Origin: Leptospiraceae bacterium
GTDB taxonomy: Bacteria; Spirochaetota; Leptospiria; Leptospirales; Leptospiraceae
Reading direction: 5' to 3'
NCBI GenBank assembly: GCA_022402465.1
Contig: JAKRSH010000005.1
Span: forward strand, 1 to 61,850
Length of the DNA stretch: 61,850 bases
Made by a program: the position numbers and the translations under genes. Below the pieces are notes generated by a model. The model was not told where the DNA came from. It saw only the letters and a program-made list of their open reading frames with translations, and did not search any database. Each line of letters starts with the position of its first letter. Position 1 is the stretch's first letter. Shown here piece by piece: positions 35,863 through 44,338 of this stretch.

Positions 35863-36438
35863 TCACTCTAGAACAAGATCTCCAGCTTGTAAGATGGACT
35901 GTCCTATTCCATCGCCTACATCAAGAATGCTATTGTAACCCAATTTCCCTAATGCGCCATTGCCCCAACATTTAACATCTCCTGTTCTAAGTAAGGCACA
36001 ACTAAAATTTGAGCCTGCTGTAAGTTGCTTTACTGAGTCAGCAATTGGAATAAAGTCAGAGTCTTTAATGGATAGATTAGGCGGCACGCCGTCGCCTATA
36101 TTGTTGGTATTTCCATAGCCTAGTTGACCATCACTTCCAAAGCCCCAAGCTTTGATTCGTTCATCTTCGAACTTAAAAAGAGTATGAGTCGCAGCAGGCA
36201 TGGTCGCTAAACTTTTGGGAGAAGAGGGCAGAGAATTTGGATTACCATTTAATCTTAAGCTTATTCCACAGTGTGAGGTAGAATCATTTAAAGCATATTT
36301 AGCGAGCATTGTGCTAAGAAAAGAATCAGATTGTAAGTCGCAAGGATTATCTAGTTCAGGATTAATACAATTGAGATTGGAAAAAGATATTGTATAAATT
36401 ACTATAAGATGTATTAAATAAAGTAAGTATGAGCTCAT
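35863..36438 (-). CDS. RCC1-repeat lipoprotein, short paralogue
   Basis: A 191-residue paralogue of the gene at 34330, with the same leader (NLNC lipobox, NPCDLQSDSFLST then SHCG). It has only two RCC1-type repeats, one degenerate, then the same ending QAGDLVLE. The last 30 bases, including 3 past the stop, are identical to the long copy (35860-35889 with 34327-34356). Two repeats cannot close a seven-bladed propeller, so it may be a repeat-contracted form, oligomeric or non-functional. It is intact with no frameshift. Confidence 0.75.
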   Translation of the reverse strand: MSSYLLYLIHLIVIYTISFSNLNCINPELDNPCDLQSDSFLSTMLAKYALNDSTSHCGISLRLNGNPNSLPSSPKSLATMPAATHTLFKFEDERIKAWGFGSDGQLGYGNTNNIGDGVPPNLSIKDSDFIPIADSVKQLTAGSNFSCALLRTGDVKCWGNGALGKLGYNSILDVGDGIGQSILQAGDLVLE

Positions 36439-36716
36439 TGACTAATTTTTAAAATATAATAAATTATAATATTAACTATATTATAATATAATACTAATAA
36501 AGTTTCTACTTATATTTCAATTAAAATTTTCTGAATGGTGGATCTTCAAGAAATTATTTAGTCCTATTTAATAATTCTTAGATGCTTCTTTATTTAACAA
36601 AGTATAAAAAAATACAGTCCTGCAATCAATAGCCAGATACAAGATTTGCCATTTCATGATTTAGGAACCTAAATTCTTACTTGAGAGCAGAGAGGATTCC
36701 AAAAAAATAACAATTG

Positions 36717-37964
36717 ATGAAGAAAAAACTCGCTCTTTTCTGCCTTTTTGGCTTTTTTACTTTTCCTCTATGCTCTGAGAGTAAGCTCCAAATTCGGCTG
36801 CACCCTGATGACTCGAAAATTATCCCCTCTTCGGAAGTATTTTATAGCAGAGTACTTCCAGGATTGAAGGGAAAGAAGACCTTGCTCGTTACAAATCCAT
36901 CGGGAATAGGGATCAACCCCAATCGTATCAAATCTGAATTTTCCAAGCAAGGTGTCATTCTAAGCCAGTTGATTGGCCTTGAGCATGGATTTTTTGGTCT
37001 GGAAGAAGAATTTAATAAAAGTCCAGTCACCCTTGATTCTACTTTTGATTTACCGATCTATCATATATACAAACTTTCAACATCAGACTTACTTAAGGTT
37101 GTCCAAGAGTCTGATGCGATTGTTTTTGATGTGCAAGGTATGGGTATGAGATGCTACACATATTTAACTGTTCTTAAAAGACTTATGGATGCAAGCGCTG
37201 GTCGCAAAATTCGCTTTGTAGTCCTGGATCATATATCACCTAGCATGCATTTGGGTGGGCAGGGGGATTTTGTGGAAAAAGCATACCAAAATTTTGCAGG
37301 CGAATTCCCATCTCCCTTGTTTACAGGATTAACCTTAGGGGAAGCGGCTTTATTTTATAATGCTGAATATCTTAAGAAGAAAGTAGACCTTGAGGTTGTT
37401 CCAGTTGGTGAATACAAAAGAGGGACCTTGATGGAAAATGCTGGCATACCATGGAACACGCCTTCACCTAATTTGCCAAATTTGGATAGCGCAAGAAACT
37501 ATTTTAGTTTGGTATTTTTAGAAGGAGTAAATGTTTCCGTAGGAAGAGGAACCCAGGCACCCTTCGTATACTTCGGTGCGCCTTGGATGGACCAGCCAGA
37601 GAAATTCGCAGAAGAATTAAATAAGTCGTCTAACAAGGAATATTATTTTACTCCAGTATATTTTAAGCCTACATTTGGTCCTCATACAGGTAAGATATGC
37701 AAAGGACTTCGTATGAATTTAGTAAATCCTAACTACGATCCTTTGAAGCTGACTTATAATTTGATTGCTACTATGAAGCGAATATATTCCAAGGATTTTG
37801 CATGGACTAAGTGGTCTAAGATCTATTCAATCGATTATCTTTGGGGCAATCCAAAGCTTAGATCTGCTATAGATAATGCAGAGTCTTTTGAAAACTTTGC
37901 CAAAACCTATAAAGAAAAAGAAGCCAAATACAATAGTCGTGCTAAATTGTATTGGTTGTATTAA
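36717..37964 (+). CDS. NamZ-like exo-beta-N-acetylmuramidase (DUF1343)
   Basis: A 415-residue secreted protein with a signal peptide (about 1-20, PLCSES). The DUF1343 core is clear: TLLVTNPSGIGIN, then GLEHGFFG, whose Glu corresponds to the proposed catalytic residue, then VFDVQGMGMRCYTY, DHISPSMHLGG and NVSVGRGTQAPF. NamZ trims terminal MurNAc from glycan strands during wall recycling. In the usual FDIQDxGxRFYTY motif the second Asp is Gly here and Phe is Cys. The ATG at 36717 follows a TTG; AGAGGA is about 18 bases upstream. It stands close to a lytic transglycosylase, about 2.4 kb away. Confidence 0.85.
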   Translation: MKKKLALFCLFGFFTFPLCSESKLQIRLHPDDSKIIPSSEVFYSRVLPGLKGKKTLLVTNPSGIGINPNRIKSEFSKQGVILSQLIGLEHGFFGLEEEFNKSPVTLDSTFDLPIYHIYKLSTSDLLKVVQESDAIVFDVQGMGMRCYTYLTVLKRLMDASAGRKIRFVVLDHISPSMHLGGQGDFVEKAYQNFAGEFPSPLFTGLTLGEAALFYNAEYLKKKVDLEVVPVGEYKRGTLMENAGIPWNTPSPNLPNLDSARNYFSLVFLEGVNVSVGRGTQAPFVYFGAPWMDQPEKFAEELNKSSNKEYYFTPVYFKPTFGPHTGKICKGLRMNLVNPNYDPLKLTYNLIATMKRIYSKDFAWTKWSKIYSIDYLWGNPKLRSAIDNAESFENFAKTYKEKEAKYNSRAKLYWLY

Positions 37965-38034
37965 AAGGAGATTCTGTGAATTCAATAAGATCTAAGAGAA
38001 GAAACTTAAATTATCTTTTCCAAGGAAGGCAAGT

Positions 38035-38757
38035 ATGAGTTATATGAAGAAGGATTTTAATTTACAAAGTAAATTTATTTTTATTAAGTCGATCTTTTTT
38101 ATCATTATTGTATCTTCATCTATTCTTTATTCTGATGAGACAGCTAATAAAGATAAGCCATCTATGGGTTCTAGATCTCTGCCCAGTTCTGAGGCACAAT
38201 TGAAAACCATTCAAACCAAAGAAAGCAAAGATATTTCTAAATGGAATAACTTGCCTGAGAAAAAATTGCAATCACGACTTAAATCATATGCATTTGCAAA
38301 AGTTAGAACATCCCTTCTTCCTAAATTGAATTTTACTAAAGAAGTAAGCCACCAATATTCACAATGCCCTGAAATGTTTCCCGCAATGCCAGGCGAATTC
38401 CCTTGCAGCTTATTGATTTACAATGGCAGTCTAGGTACTTCCTCTAAAGATCCAAGTGCTGAATACAAAGCAGGAGGGACAATTTCTATAGCAGAATCAG
38501 CCAATAAGATCCCTTTGATTGGTGGAATCGCTTTGCAAATTGGTGCATTTGCAAATGATATAGAAGCTAACACGGATTCAATCATCGCATACTACAATCC
38601 CAATGGATTGATCTCCCATTATAAATACAAGCAGAGAGTGGTTGTATTTAATTGGACAGATGAAGACAAGGAACCAACTTTGAAATCACTCATTTCTGTA
38701 GAACTGAATTCTGATAACTGGGTAAAGAGTGGCGAAGAAATTGATTATTCAAAATGA
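38035..38757 (+). CDS. Exported protein of unknown function
   Basis: A 240-residue protein with an N-terminal hydrophobic segment (about residues 13-30, ending near LYSDE), so secreted or anchored. The middle holds SRLKSYAFAKVRTSLLP, then a Cys pair (CPEMFPAMPGEFPC) and a hydrophobic glycine-rich piece (IPLIGGIALQIGAF). The family is not recognised. GGAAGG is 5 bases before the ATG. Its stop overlaps the DUF2797 start by 4 bases, so the two are co-translated. The sequence looks genuine because the ORF is long and coupled. Confidence 0.6.
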   Translation: MSYMKKDFNLQSKFIFIKSIFFIIIVSSSILYSDETANKDKPSMGSRSLPSSEAQLKTIQTKESKDISKWNNLPEKKLQSRLKSYAFAKVRTSLLPKLNFTKEVSHQYSQCPEMFPAMPGEFPCSLLIYNGSLGTSSKDPSAEYKAGGTISIAESANKIPLIGGIALQIGAFANDIEANTDSIIAYYNPNGLISHYKYKQRVVVFNWTDEDKEPTLKSLISVELNSDNWVKSGEEIDYSK

Positions 38758-39674
38758 AAGCTAAGGGTTATCTTCGTATGCTGGGGAAGTCTTGGACTTC
38801 TCTAGATAAAGATCCTAGTCATTTGCAAGTCCATTATGATTTCAAATATGTTGAGTATGAGGACGAATTGAACGGTAATAAGCCAATTAAATCAAATGGC
38901 ATTGATAAAGTAATACCGAATTTTTCTCAATTTATCTCTCAAGAAATCAAATTAACATTCTCTGGAAGAATACGATGTATCCATTGCGGTAGACTGACTA
39001 AAAAAAGTTTTAATCAAGGATCTTGCTACAATTGTTTCGTGCAACTTGCACAGAATGATCTATGTATAATGTCTCCGACTCGTTGTCATTACCACCTCGG
39101 AACTTGCCGTGAACCTAAGTGGGGGGAAGATCATTGTTTCAAAAAGCATTCTGTCTATCTTGCCAATACCTCTGGTCCCAAAGTCGGAATCACCAAAGAA
39201 AAGAAAATAGAGAATCGTTGGATAGACCAAGGTGCTGTAGAAGGTCTTGAATTAGTAACAACTAATTCGAGAAGGGAGGCGGGAATTATAGAAGCCTACT
39301 TAAGTCAATTTCTCCCAGACCGAACAACTTGGCAAAAAATGGTTACAAGCACGCCCATCCAAGGTAATATTGATTTCATAAAAGAAAGAAATAAATTTGT
39401 GAGAGCTATTGAAAATGCTCATCTAACAATGGAAAATGAAAAAGGAAAATCTATAGCCATAGAGATGAAGGCATCAACTTCAGAGCAGATTACAAATATT
39501 AACTATCCTGTGGAATCTTTTCCCAAAGCTAAATCCTTCAAAGTTGATCCTGAACATCCTATTAAAAGCAAGCTTTTGGGAATCAAGGGTCAATATCTAC
39601 TGCTTCAAGATGGGGTAATCAATCTTAGAACTTATGAGGGCTATGAATTTGATCTGGAAATTACCAAAGATTAA
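38754..39674 (+). CDS. DUF2797 protein with zinc-ribbon Cys pairs
   Basis: A 306-residue protein. CIHCGRL and CYNCFV near residues 78-100 are two CxxC pairs likely binding zinc, followed by CIMSPTRCHYHLGTC and an HxxxH-like patch. The segment HSVYLANTSGPKVGITKEKKIENRWIDQGA is the DUF2797 hallmark and resembles the start of GIY-YIG nuclease folds. Nuclease activity is not established. It overlaps the exported protein gene by 4 bases, which is an odd pairing of a cytoplasmic and a secreted product. Confidence 0.78.
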   Translation: MKAKGYLRMLGKSWTSLDKDPSHLQVHYDFKYVEYEDELNGNKPIKSNGIDKVIPNFSQFISQEIKLTFSGRIRCIHCGRLTKKSFNQGSCYNCFVQLAQNDLCIMSPTRCHYHLGTCREPKWGEDHCFKKHSVYLANTSGPKVGITKEKKIENRWIDQGAVEGLELVTTNSRREAGIIEAYLSQFLPDRTTWQKMVTSTPIQGNIDFIKERNKFVRAIENAHLTMENEKGKSIAIEMKASTSEQITNINYPVESFPKAKSFKVDPEHPIKSKLLGIKGQYLLLQDGVINLRTYEGYEFDLEITKD

Positions 39675-39809
39675 ATCTAAGCAGATTGGTATTCGCTTTT
39701 ATTGCTTTTGATTTTATTCCTTATTTTCAAAAATTACTTCATTATGCAAAAATTTTATTCTTGGAATTCCTGAAAAAGGACATCTGCTTAAGGAGGTGGC
39801 TAGATCAAA

Positions 39810-40538
39810 ATGAACCCTAACCAAACTCAAAACCCAGCCTTTTCCCCAGAGCTTATACTTTATAAAGACGAACTTATTCTCATTGCTAACAAACCAGCAG
39901 GCATACCGATTCACGAAACCAAAGACCAGCAGAGAGCTGATTTCACTCGTCTTCTTCAAAATTCTTTAGGCCTACCGTATCTGCGAACTGCAAATCGTTT
40001 AGATCTTTACACAACAGGAATTGTCGTTTTTGGAATAGATCCACATAGTAATAGTAAGGTGGATGCCTTGCTCAAGGAATCGCGCAAATTCTATTTAGCC
40101 TTAGTATATGGAATTATATCTGAGGATGAGTTTCGTATTGAGAGCTTTCTTAAGGATGGAAATAAAAAAGTACAAACCGTTCGTTCTGGCGGGAAAAAGG
40201 CAATAACTGTGTGTAAAGTTCTTGGAAGAGATACTGCGAACAATCTTAGTTTGGTGGAAGCAGAATTAGTCACAGGGCGTAGGCATCAAATTAGGATACA
40301 TCTTTCGGAGTATGGCAATCCTATAGTTGGTGACAGGGTCTATGCAGAAAAGATGATTAAGCAAGGATTAAAATGTATTCATTGGAACAATACTCTAAGC
40401 ATAGCAGAAACTCAGCTAAGTAATAAAGATAAAAATCAATTTGCCGAGACACTTTATTTACATAGTTATAAACTGGATTTATCTTCCTATAAAAGTGATC
40501 TACTAGTAAGATGCCAACCCGATTGGATGGTTTATTGA
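39810..40538 (+). CDS. RluA-family RNA pseudouridine synthase
   Basis: A 242-residue enzyme. Motif I is ANKPAGIPIH. The catalytic Asp lies in TANRLDLYTTGIVVFG. Motif III is VEAELVTGRRHQIRIHLS, and VGDRVYA follows. It isomerises uridine in rRNA or tRNA; the target cannot be told. AAGGAGG at 39790-39796 lies 13 bases before the ATG, a long but usable spacing. No S4 domain is present, as in the RluA/TruC subset. Confidence 0.87.
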   Translation: MNPNQTQNPAFSPELILYKDELILIANKPAGIPIHETKDQQRADFTRLLQNSLGLPYLRTANRLDLYTTGIVVFGIDPHSNSKVDALLKESRKFYLALVYGIISEDEFRIESFLKDGNKKVQTVRSGGKKAITVCKVLGRDTANNLSLVEAELVTGRRHQIRIHLSEYGNPIVGDRVYAEKMIKQGLKCIHWNNTLSIAETQLSNKDKNQFAETLYLHSYKLDLSSYKSDLLVRCQPDWMVY

Positions 40539-40609
40539 GTTAAAGCTATTTATTCTTCTTTTCTGATGAATGGAAAGATTAATAATTGCAAATATAAGGA
40601 AATTTTCAT

Positions 40610-41356
40610 ATGTCCATAAGTAACGAGAATGAATTTAAAGGGATCATGAAAGTAGGTCAGTTTGTAGCTAAGGTTCGCAAGGCTATGATGCTATATGTTG
40701 AATCTGGTATGACGACCTGGGAATTAGATCAATATGCGCGGACATTTTTCGAGAATGAATCAGTTGATTCGGCCCCGAATAAAGATTATAAATTTCCAGG
40801 TATGACTTGTATTAGTTTAAATCATGAAATAGCCCATGGAATCCCTTCCCAAGATAAAATAATGCACAATGGTGATTTAATCAATATCGATATCTCGGCT
40901 CATTTGAATGGCTTCTACGCTGATACTGGAATTTCATTCTATATTGGTGAGGAAGGTGGGGTAAAGTTTGCTAACTTATGTGAGGCGGCAGTCCAATCCA
41001 CTCTTGCAGGAATTAAACAAGCAAGAACTGGGAATCCATTGAGATGGATAGGGCGTTCAATCAATCATACTGCTCGTGGCAAAGGGTTTAAGGTTATAAA
41101 AAACTTGGCTGGGCATGGTACTGGGCGAAAGCTTCATGAAGAACCTCAAGTTCTTAATTATGAAGACAAAAGTGAGAGAAGAGTTCTAAATGAAGGTTTG
41201 GTGCTTGCTGTGGAGTCTTTTGTTTCAAATGGTTCTGAGTATGCTTATGAATCCTCGGATAATTGGACATTAATTACTGGTGACAAGTCTTTTGCCGCAC
41301 AAATGGAACACACAATCATTGTTACTCGAAAGGGACCTTTGATTGCCACATTGTAA
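40610..41356 (+). CDS. map: Methionine aminopeptidase, type I
   Basis: A 248-residue enzyme removing the initiator Met from nascent proteins. All metal ligands are visible: D94 (INIDISA), D105 (YADTG), H169 (GHGTGR), E202 (AVESF) and E233 (QMEHTI), plus H76 in NHEIAHG. AAGGA stands 8 bases before the ATG. Length is usual for type Ia. It is convergent with motA. Confidence 0.94.
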   Translation: MSISNENEFKGIMKVGQFVAKVRKAMMLYVESGMTTWELDQYARTFFENESVDSAPNKDYKFPGMTCISLNHEIAHGIPSQDKIMHNGDLINIDISAHLNGFYADTGISFYIGEEGGVKFANLCEAAVQSTLAGIKQARTGNPLRWIGRSINHTARGKGFKVIKNLAGHGTGRKLHEEPQVLNYEDKSERRVLNEGLVLAVESFVSNGSEYAYESSDNWTLITGDKSFAAQMEHTIIVTRKGPLIATL

Positions 41357-41389
41357 TTTGAATTTCAAATTCAATCTTCCTTTAGAAGT

Positions 41390-42133
41390 TTAATCCTTTT
41401 GCTCAATAAAAGGTTCCATTCTTTCAATGAGGATTCTTCTATTTTCACCAGCTTGTAAAGATACTATTCCACGTATGATCGCGTGTCTTTCTTTGGATTT
41501 TGATTTTGCATAAGATCTCAATTTATTTCCAAGAGGTAAGAATACTAAGTTTGCAAAAGCTATTCCATAAAATGTTGCTATAAATGCTGTTGCTATTCCT
41601 TCTCCTAAGGCAGCAGTTCCTGCTCCCAAATTCTCTAAAACATGAACCAAGCCTAGCACTGTTCCGATAATTCCAACTGTAGGAGAATATCCACCAGCTG
41701 TATCTAAAATTCTTGCCGAGGTTGATTCATCTGCTTCTTGTTCGTCGGCGAATTCCATGAGTATCTCTTCTAGAGTTCTAGGATCTGATCCATCAACAAC
41801 CAACTTGATTCCCTTGGCAAGAAATGGGTGTGGAATTTTTCGAATCTCATCCTCTAAGGCAAGCAGACCATCCTTACGTGCTATTTCTATGAACTTGTTA
41901 AAGATTTTTATAAGATCAATTCTAGTCTGAATTCCCATAGCTTCAAAGAAATGTATACGGAAATGGTTTACTTCAGAAAGAGAATAAGAAGCAAATGTAG
42001 CTCCTATGGTACCACCAAGAATTAGTAAAATAGAAGAAGGTTTAAGAAAAGCAAGTAAACTTGCTCCCTCAATAAAAATAGCAAGAAGGACAGAAAGTAC
42101 GGCAATTGCTATTCCAACGATGCTTGTATTCAT
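41390..42133 (-). CDS. motA: MotA flagellar stator subunit
   Basis: A 247-residue membrane protein of the MotA/TolQ/ExbB family with four predicted transmembrane helices. The conserved prolines of the stator appear in GGYSPTVGIIGTVLGL and ANLVFLPLG. A cytoplasmic loop (about 55-150) carries charged residues (RTLEEILMEFADEQEADES). It converts ion flow to torque with MotB, but no motB is adjacent, which is unusual. Its start overlaps by one base the stop of the aldo-keto reductase gene. Confidence 0.87.
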   Translation of the reverse strand: MNTSIVGIAIAVLSVLLAIFIEGASLLAFLKPSSILLILGGTIGATFASYSLSEVNHFRIHFFEAMGIQTRIDLIKIFNKFIEIARKDGLLALEDEIRKIPHPFLAKGIKLVVDGSDPRTLEEILMEFADEQEADESTSARILDTAGGYSPTVGIIGTVLGLVHVLENLGAGTAALGEGIATAFIATFYGIAFANLVFLPLGNKLRSYAKSKSKERHAIIRGIVSLQAGENRRILIERMEPFIEQKD

Positions 42134-43080
42134 TAAGGTACCTCTTTCCCTAGGGCAGATTGGTAAAGTAGAAACCAGTCTTCTCGATCTAATTCGATTT
42201 CCATAGATTTTGCCATTTGATGGATTCGTTCTGAACTGTTGGATCCTATAACGGGAATTATATCAGATGGATGTCTAAGCAACCAAGACAAGGCCATTGC
42301 ATTCTCAGTAGTATTGTATTTTTCACTGAGCTGTACTAGTATTTCAGAAAGGGATGGAATTGATCTTTCATGTTTTGAAATCTCTTTATTCGGATTGCTT
42401 TTCTGTAGCTCAGCAACAGATCTCATAAGGGAGCCACCGCCTAAGGGCGACCAAGACATGGGACGAATCTTTTGTTGGTAGAGATAATCTAAATCTCCAT
42501 TCACCAGAGAATCCAGCTTCTTAAGGCTTACTTCAATTTGATTGGTTACAAGAGGGTTCTTCATTCTAGATTGCAGGAGTGAAAATTGACTTGGGGAAAA
42601 ATTAGAAACCCCTACATAAGCGATCTTACCTTTCTCAATCAGTTGATCCAGACAAACGCCTGTTTCATCAGCATTCATCAAGGGATCGGGTCTGTGTAGT
42701 AATAAGATATCAATTTTATCTATGCCTAAATATTTCAGTGAGTTATCCACAGAAAGTTCGATATGTTTAGGACTTGTATCATAGTGTTTCACCTTTCGGT
42801 TGGGATATTTATCAGAGAACAACATGATATCTGCTTTAGTTACAAAATGTATCTGAGGTAATTTGGATTTTATTTTTTTATAAACGGATCCAAAAAATTC
42901 TTCACAGCCATAATTACCATAAATATCTGCATGGTCGAACCAATTGATACCAAGTTCTATGCAGGTTTGAATATTTCTTTCCACATCGGAAGATGATAGG
43001 TCACTATCCAACATACGCCAGGCTCCATAAACGAGTCTAGATACATGGGGGCCTTTGGGATGAATTCGTAATTCTTGCAT
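42133..43080 (-). CDS. Aldo-keto reductase
   Basis: A 315-residue NADPH-dependent reductase. The catalytic tetrad is visible: Asp and Tyr in WFDHADIYGNYG, Lys in FVTKADI and His in LLLHRPDP. It is close to E. coli YdhF-type AKRs. The stop abuts the motA start (overlap 1 base), and its start abuts the LLM gene stop (overlap 1 base), so the three genes read as one operon. The substrate is unknown. Confidence 0.88.
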   Translation of the reverse strand: MQELRIHPKGPHVSRLVYGAWRMLDSDLSSSDVERNIQTCIELGINWFDHADIYGNYGCEEFFGSVYKKIKSKLPQIHFVTKADIMLFSDKYPNRKVKHYDTSPKHIELSVDNSLKYLGIDKIDILLLHRPDPLMNADETGVCLDQLIEKGKIAYVGVSNFSPSQFSLLQSRMKNPLVTNQIEVSLKKLDSLVNGDLDYLYQQKIRPMSWSPLGGGSLMRSVAELQKSNPNKEISKHERSIPSLSEILVQLSEKYNTTENAMALSWLLRHPSDIIPVIGSNSSERIHQMAKSMEIELDREDWFLLYQSALGKEVP

Positions 43081-44237
43081 TATTTTCTAGCTCCGTAAGT
43101 TAGTGGGGTCTCTGGTGTATTCTCAGGACTTCGACCTTGTATTTTGCTTAGTTTAGAATTACTGAGAGAGGGAAGAAGCAAATTTTTGACATAATCTATT
43201 TCCTCTAATAGAGGATATCCAGAGAAAATAAAAGAACGTATTCCCATATCCTTATATCGTTTAATTTTTGTTAGGATTTGGTCGGGTGTCCCAACTAAGG
43301 CTGAGCCACATCCTGATCTTGCAAGACCTATCCCAGACCAAACTATATCTTCAATGAAGCCATCAGAATCTGAAGTCTTTCTTAGTTCATCTTGTCTTAG
43401 AACACCAGCCGATTTTGAATCCAAAGCTCTTGATTTTAAATCTTGTGCCTTGGCTAAGTCTAATTTCGAGATTAACCTTTTTGCATAATCTCTTGCTTCC
43501 TTTTCTGTTTCACGAACAATCATATGAATTCTTAAGCCAAAATCTATTTTCCTTTCTAGCTTTTCTGCTCTTAAAGAAAGATCAGTCATAGTATCGTACA
43601 AATTGTTCTCTGTTTCTGGCCACATCAAAAAAACATCACAATGTTCAGCACAGAGCTTTCTTGCTTCCTCTGAAATGCCACCGAAGTAAAGTAGGGGTCC
43701 TCCATTTTGCTGGTAGGGTTTTACTGGATCGGAGGGTAGGTGAATTTGGTAGTGCTTTCCTTCGAAATTTATTTCCTCTTGAGTCCAGGATTGTTTTAGT
43801 ATTTGAATGACTTCTCTTGATTTTTCATAACGAATTAAATTATCAACCTTGGTTCCTGGAAGATCAGAAGAGATGATATTCACAGTTAAGTTCCCTTTTA
43901 GTATATGATCCAAGGTTGAAATTGCTCGTGCAAGCATAGGCGGATGAACTTCCCCACAGCGAACAGCAGTTAATAGGGACATATTGTTCACCATTGGAGC
44001 AACAGCTCCTGCAAAACTTAAAGTGTCTTGTCCTACTTGATAGGAAGAAGGTAATAAGATATTTTCGAAACCTGCTTTATCAGCTTTCAGAACTATATCT
44101 CGACAATGCTCAAAACTGCTTCTATACTTTCCATCCATCTGTCCCAGGAATTCAAAATCGCCATTGCAGATATCACAAAACCAAGAAATTTCGGTTGCAT
44201 CTTCTGGAGTTCTAATTGAAAATTTTCTCTCAAACAT
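43080..44237 (-). CDS. FMN-dependent alkanesulfonate monooxygenase-like (SsuD-like)
   Basis: A protein of 385 residues of the luciferase-like superfamily. Family segments are [28 protein letters not shown], the [18 protein letters not shown] stretch and [26 protein letters not shown], the SsuD-type pattern. It uses reduced FMN and oxygen to desulfonate alkanesulfonates, but no ssuE or ssuABC is nearby. ATG at 44237 with GAGGA upstream is favoured over a longer in-frame start. Confidence 0.8.
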   Translation of the reverse strand: MFERKFSIRTPEDATEISWFCDICNGDFEFLGQMDGKYRSSFEHCRDIVLKADKAGFENILLPSSYQVGQDTLSFAGAVAPMVNNMSLLTAVRCGEVHPPMLARAISTLDHILKGNLTVNIISSDLPGTKVDNLIRYEKSREVIQILKQSWTQEEINFEGKHYQIHLPSDPVKPYQQNGGPLLYFGGISEEARKLCAEHCDVFLMWPETENNLYDTMTDLSLRAEKLERKIDFGLRIHMIVRETEKEARDYAKRLISKLDLAKAQDLKSRALDSKSAGVLRQDELRKTSDSDGFIEDIVWSGIGLARSGCGSALVGTPDQILTKIKRYKDMGIRSFIFSGYPLLEEIDYVKNLLLPSLSNSKLSKIQGRSPENTPETPLTYGARK

Positions 44238-44288
44238 GGAATAATTCCTCGACAGATATGTTATAACGGATATAAAGTATAATATATT

Positions 44289-44300
44289 GGACATTTGTCC
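44289..44300. promoter_or_regulatory. Short palindrome in divergent promoter region
   Basis: GGACA-TT-TGTCC is a 12-bp perfect dyad between the LLM gene and the divergent symporter gene, at about 50 bases from both starts. A TATACT-like -10 for the LLM gene lies beside it. Its significance is uncertain. Confidence 0.3.
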
Positions 44301-44338
44301 TTGAACGATCAGATGAATTCAACTTAAAAGAGGCTATT

